This document shows, piece after piece, positions 4,895-6,827 of a stretch of DNA of 6,827 nucleotides. This DNA is from Thermoplasmatota archaeon. Lineage in GTDB: Archaea; Thermoplasmatota; E2; DHVEG-1. The stretch is taken from the NCBI GenBank assembly GCA_018824925.1, contig JAHJFH010000279.1:1-6827 (forward strand), given 5' to 3'. The position numbers and the translations under genes were made by a program. How positions within the stretch are numbered: position 1 is the stretch's first letter; each line of letters opens with the position of its first letter. A model generated the notes under the pieces. That model searched no databases and was not told where the DNA came from. It was given only the letters and a program-made list of their open reading frames with translations.

Positions 4895-5986
4895 TTAGAC
4901 AGTACCCAGGGAATATACTATCCACTTCAGTATCGGAAACGTTTCAAAAAATTTTTCCAAAAACTGTAGAATTATTGGGTTCATATATAGATTGCTCATT
5001 GGCGTTTTAAGCGTTACGGGTATTGAACAGCAATCAGTAGAATCATCTTTATTGCATACTTCTATGTTTCCAGTGAATTGTTGATTCTGTTGATTAGGTG
5101 CCACACAGGTTGCAGTGACAGTAACCCAATTCCCAGCAGGTATAGTACCATTTGACGGAGTAAACGTCCAGTTTCCCCACGCTGGCCAACTTGTAACTTC
5201 CCAATCAAGCATTGAGCCAACGTCACCAATGTTTCCAACGCTGAAGGTACCAGTGACTGTACTACCTGGTTTTACCCTTAGCCAATTAAGCGCTCCATCA
5301 CAGTCCAAATCGGGTACGGGGGGTTCTCCTCCAGTTATTACAAACGCAAAGTCAATTGGTTCAGCCGAACTCAATGGGTCCCAAAGCGGAATCCAATTCC
5401 CAGGTGCACCAAACACTGCATTATCGTTCCAATGATCTTCTGATGTTTTCCAACCAACTGCAGGGTAGGGATACGAATAATACGGCAATTGAATCACAAG
5501 CCAATAAATAACTCCCTCTTGTTGGTTAAATGGGCTACTGATATCTTTAATGTTCATCTGCCAGTAATGCTGGTGATCATGCTCAAACCACTCAGTAAGT
5601 GGATGATACCAGCCCTGATCTCCAGTCCAGGGACCTGCGATGATAAACTCTCCAGCTTGGAACGTTCTGCTCCATAACAATTCGTAAGGGGCAGAAGGCG
5701 GCCCAGGGTTGTCCGAGTAGATCTGAACCGAAATCCATGGAATGTCTTGAACTATATCTCTGGCCCATGAATACCAAAAGTGGATGTCGGAAACCGGACC
5801 TGTTTCACTACATTTCCAGTCATCACCAAGCCACCAGTCGTGAAAGTCCACATCCCAACCATTTGGGTCTGGTAACTGTGGGAAATGCATTTTGTGCCCG
5901 TCGCCCACAGCCCAATCTGCCAGAGCTACGGTAGTTGCACCGATTAATAGCGTGCACATTAAAATACAAATCATTTTTTTTATCAA
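4895..5986 (-). CDS. Secreted DUF7901-like protein with Ig-like domain and hydrophobic tail
   Basis: A 363-residue exported protein. Residues 1-23 are a Sec signal peptide (KK, hydrophobic core, ALA-D cleavage site). Residues 32-219 match the tryptophan-rich DUF7901 pattern as I remember it: QLPDPNGWDV, LGDDWKCSETGPVSDIHFW (53-71), GVIYWLVIQ, VGWKTSEDHWNDNAVFG and DFAFVITGG. Residues 227-328 look like an Ig-like/CARDB-type beta domain (LRVKPGSTVTGTFSVGNIGD) with four cysteines (294, 311, 319, 320). The end (336-363, FLEKFFETFPILKWIVYSLG) is a hydrophobic tail of possible anchoring or sorting use. It probably acts at or outside the cell surface; the ligand is unknown. The start is TTG at 5986: GGAGGT lies 8 nt upstream, whereas the in-frame ATG at 5974 would be 20 nt away. 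It diverges from the PadR gene, its likely regulator. Base composition differs from the ATPase block. Confidence 0.8.
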   Translation of the reverse strand: MIKKMICILMCTLLIGATTVALADWAVGDGHKMHFPQLPDPNGWDVDFHDWWLGDDWKCSETGPVSDIHFWYSWARDIVQDIPWISVQIYSDNPGPPSAPYELLWSRTFQAGEFIIAGPWTGDQGWYHPLTEWFEHDHQHYWQMNIKDISSPFNQQEGVIYWLVIQLPYYSYPYPAVGWKTSEDHWNDNAVFGAPGNWIPLWDPLSSAEPIDFAFVITGGEPPVPDLDCDGALNWLRVKPGSTVTGTFSVGNIGDVGSMLDWEVTSWPAWGNWTFTPSNGTIPAGNWVTVTATCVAPNQQNQQFTGNIEVCNKDDSTDCCSIPVTLKTPMSNLYMNPIILQFLEKFFETFPILKWIVYSLGTV

Positions 5987-5994
5987 ATTATATT

Positions 5995-6000
5995 ACCTCC
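5995..6000 (-). promoter_or_regulatory. Ribosome binding site that selects a TTG start
   Basis: ACCTCC on the plus strand reads GGAGGT on the minus strand, a strong Shine-Dalgarno site 8 nt before TTG 5986 and 20 nt before ATG 5974. It decides in favour of the TTG. Confidence 0.75.
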
Positions 6001-6023
6001 AAATAATTTAAATGCGTATTCGC

Positions 6024-6056
6024 CTTATAAGTTACTATCAACTATTCACTATAGTA
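6024..6056. promoter_or_regulatory. Divergent promoters and ACTAT heptad operator
   Basis: CTTATAAG (6024-6031) is a TATA box for the leftward secreted-protein gene, placing its start near 6003, just before the ribosome site. ACTAT then recurs in exact 7-nt steps at 6034-6038, 6041-6045 and 6048-6052, the last within the palindrome ACTATAGT (6048-6055). TACTAT (6033-6038) and ATAGTA (6051-6056) also form an inverted repeat with a 12-nt spacer. For the rightward PadR gene, CTATAGTA (6049-6056) or CATATATTA (6065-6073) could be the TATA element. A regulator bound here would cover both promoters; the adjacent PadR protein is the obvious candidate. Confidence 0.5.
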
Positions 6057-6094
6057 CTAATAAGCATATATTAAGGATTAAGAAGGAAAAAAAT

Positions 6095-6827
6095 TTGAGA
6101 AGTGCAGAACTTAAAAGAATCATTCTAAAAGAATTCGGACAAAAAAAATTCTACGGATACCAGGTACACAAAGAACTTAAATCCAAAAATATCGAGATAG
6201 AGATCAGTCGTCTATATCGGATTCTAAATGAGATGCATAGAGAAGGACTGCTAGATAGTACTTGGGAGACAAGTCGATATGGGCCTAGGAAACGTATATA
6301 TTGTCTCGGTGAAAAAGGAAGCGCAGAACTAAAAAATATACTTATTGATGTCATCGAGACTTTACATAAATTTTACATAAACTACCTAATGAATCTTCCC
6401 CTAAAAATCAACGTCTTTGACGAGATGTGCAATATACATATCAAAGGGCTGAACAATCAAGATAGTATTGGATATATTACTCCAAAATATTCAGCTGTGC
6501 AAGAGAAAGTAATTTCTACCCTCCATCAAAAAGTACCAAAAGCAAAGATCTTCTTAATTACAAAGAACCCAAAGCAAATAGACCTTAAATTCGATGGTTT
6601 AACCTGTCTAGAGGGATCATATGAAAATATTCCATTAAAGGCTCATCTCCTTAACTTATTAGTTTTTGCAGGTATTCCGCAAGAAAAATCCCTAAAGGCT
6701 GCTTTGAAGGAATCATACAGGATGCTTAAACAAAACGGGAGACTTACAATTGTGACGCCAACAGTACTTATAAAAAGATTTGAAGATCCGTTGACAATAG
6801 GCGAATTCGTCGAAAAATATGAACATG
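6095..6827 (+). CDS. PadR-like regulator fused to methyltransferase-like domain (3' truncated)
   Basis: The frame is open from TTG 6095 to the window end, 244 codons. Residues 1-75 are a PadR winged helix: LKRIILKEFGQKKFYGYQVHKEL, recognition region ISRLYRILNEMHREGLLDS (37-55), and wing GPRKRIYCLGEKG (63-75). Residues about 122-244 resemble the later part of a class I methyltransferase: FLITKN (153-158), LEGSYENIPLK (172-182), then LKESYRMLKQNGRLTIVTP (204-222), close to the family's RVLKPGG motif. The glycine-rich SAM loop is missing; IGYITPKYS (125-133) stands in its place, so catalysis is doubtful and a ligand-sensing role is possible. TTG is chosen because AAGG (6083-6086) lies 8 nt upstream and the next ATG is inside the DNA-binding domain. 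It likely controls the divergent secreted-protein gene and itself. Codon use is more A/T-rich than in the ATPases. Confidence 0.8.
   Translation, partial: MRSAELKRIILKEFGQKKFYGYQVHKELKSKNIEIEISRLYRILNEMHREGLLDSTWETSRYGPRKRIYCLGEKGSAELKNILIDVIETLHKFYINYLMNLPLKINVFDEMCNIHIKGLNNQDSIGYITPKYSAVQEKVISTLHQKVPKAKIFLITKNPKQIDLKFDGLTCLEGSYENIPLKAHLLNLLVFAGIPQEKSLKAALKESYRMLKQNGRLTIVTPTVLIKRFEDPLTIGEFVEKYEH

Noticed and set aside
6095..6827. Calling the PadR-linked C-terminal domain an active methyltransferase
   Set aside because: The SAM-binding glycine loop is not visible and the protein is cut by the window end.

Overview
The window looks archaeal, probably euryarchaeal and possibly an uncultured Thermoplasmata-type lineage. 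TATA-like boxes lie about 26 nt upstream of inferred starts, and one gene has no Shine-Dalgarno site and appears leaderless, while others have GGAGGT- or GAGGTG-type sites. TTG starts occur, one protein ends in a PGF-CTERM-like tail, and there are two AAA_14/DUF4143 ATPases and a PadR regulator. The lineage is inferred from protein style, not from a marker gene.

Layout: (i) 3-92 may be the last codons of a plus-strand gene running in from the left. (ii) 93-537 is non-coding. It holds a small inverted repeat, a degenerate tandem array of about 24 nt period (263-406) and the promoter of the first ATPase. (iii) 538-1854 is ATPase 1. (iv) 1873-2980, minus strand, is a tightly packed operon of three small membrane proteins converging on ATPase 1. 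The first two are tandem paralogues. (v) 2981-3311 is a divergent promoter region with a 14-bp palindrome, two more units of the 24-nt repeat, and the ATPase 2 promoter, which resembles the ATPase 1 promoter. (vi) 3312-4562 is ATPase 2. (vii) 4563-4894 is non-coding and holds a second 24-nt array homologous to the first, then a T-rich terminator for the gene to its right. (viii) 4895-5986, minus strand, is a secreted DUF7901-like protein with an Ig-like domain. (ix) 5987-6094 is a divergent promoter region with three in-phase ACTAT heptads. (x) 6095-6827 is a PadR regulator fused to a methyltransferase-like domain, cut by the window end.

How the parts may work together (inference): the PadR gene and the secreted-protein gene share a divergent regulatory region, so they may form a regulator-target pair. 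The two ATPases share a promoter/operator box, so they may be co-regulated. The ATPase/membrane-operon block lies between two homologous repeat arrays in the same orientation, about 4.41 kb apart. In sampled lines its plus strand is unusually A+C-rich whichever strand is coding. This suggests a module with its own history. No transposase, integrase, RNA gene or CRISPR array was found.
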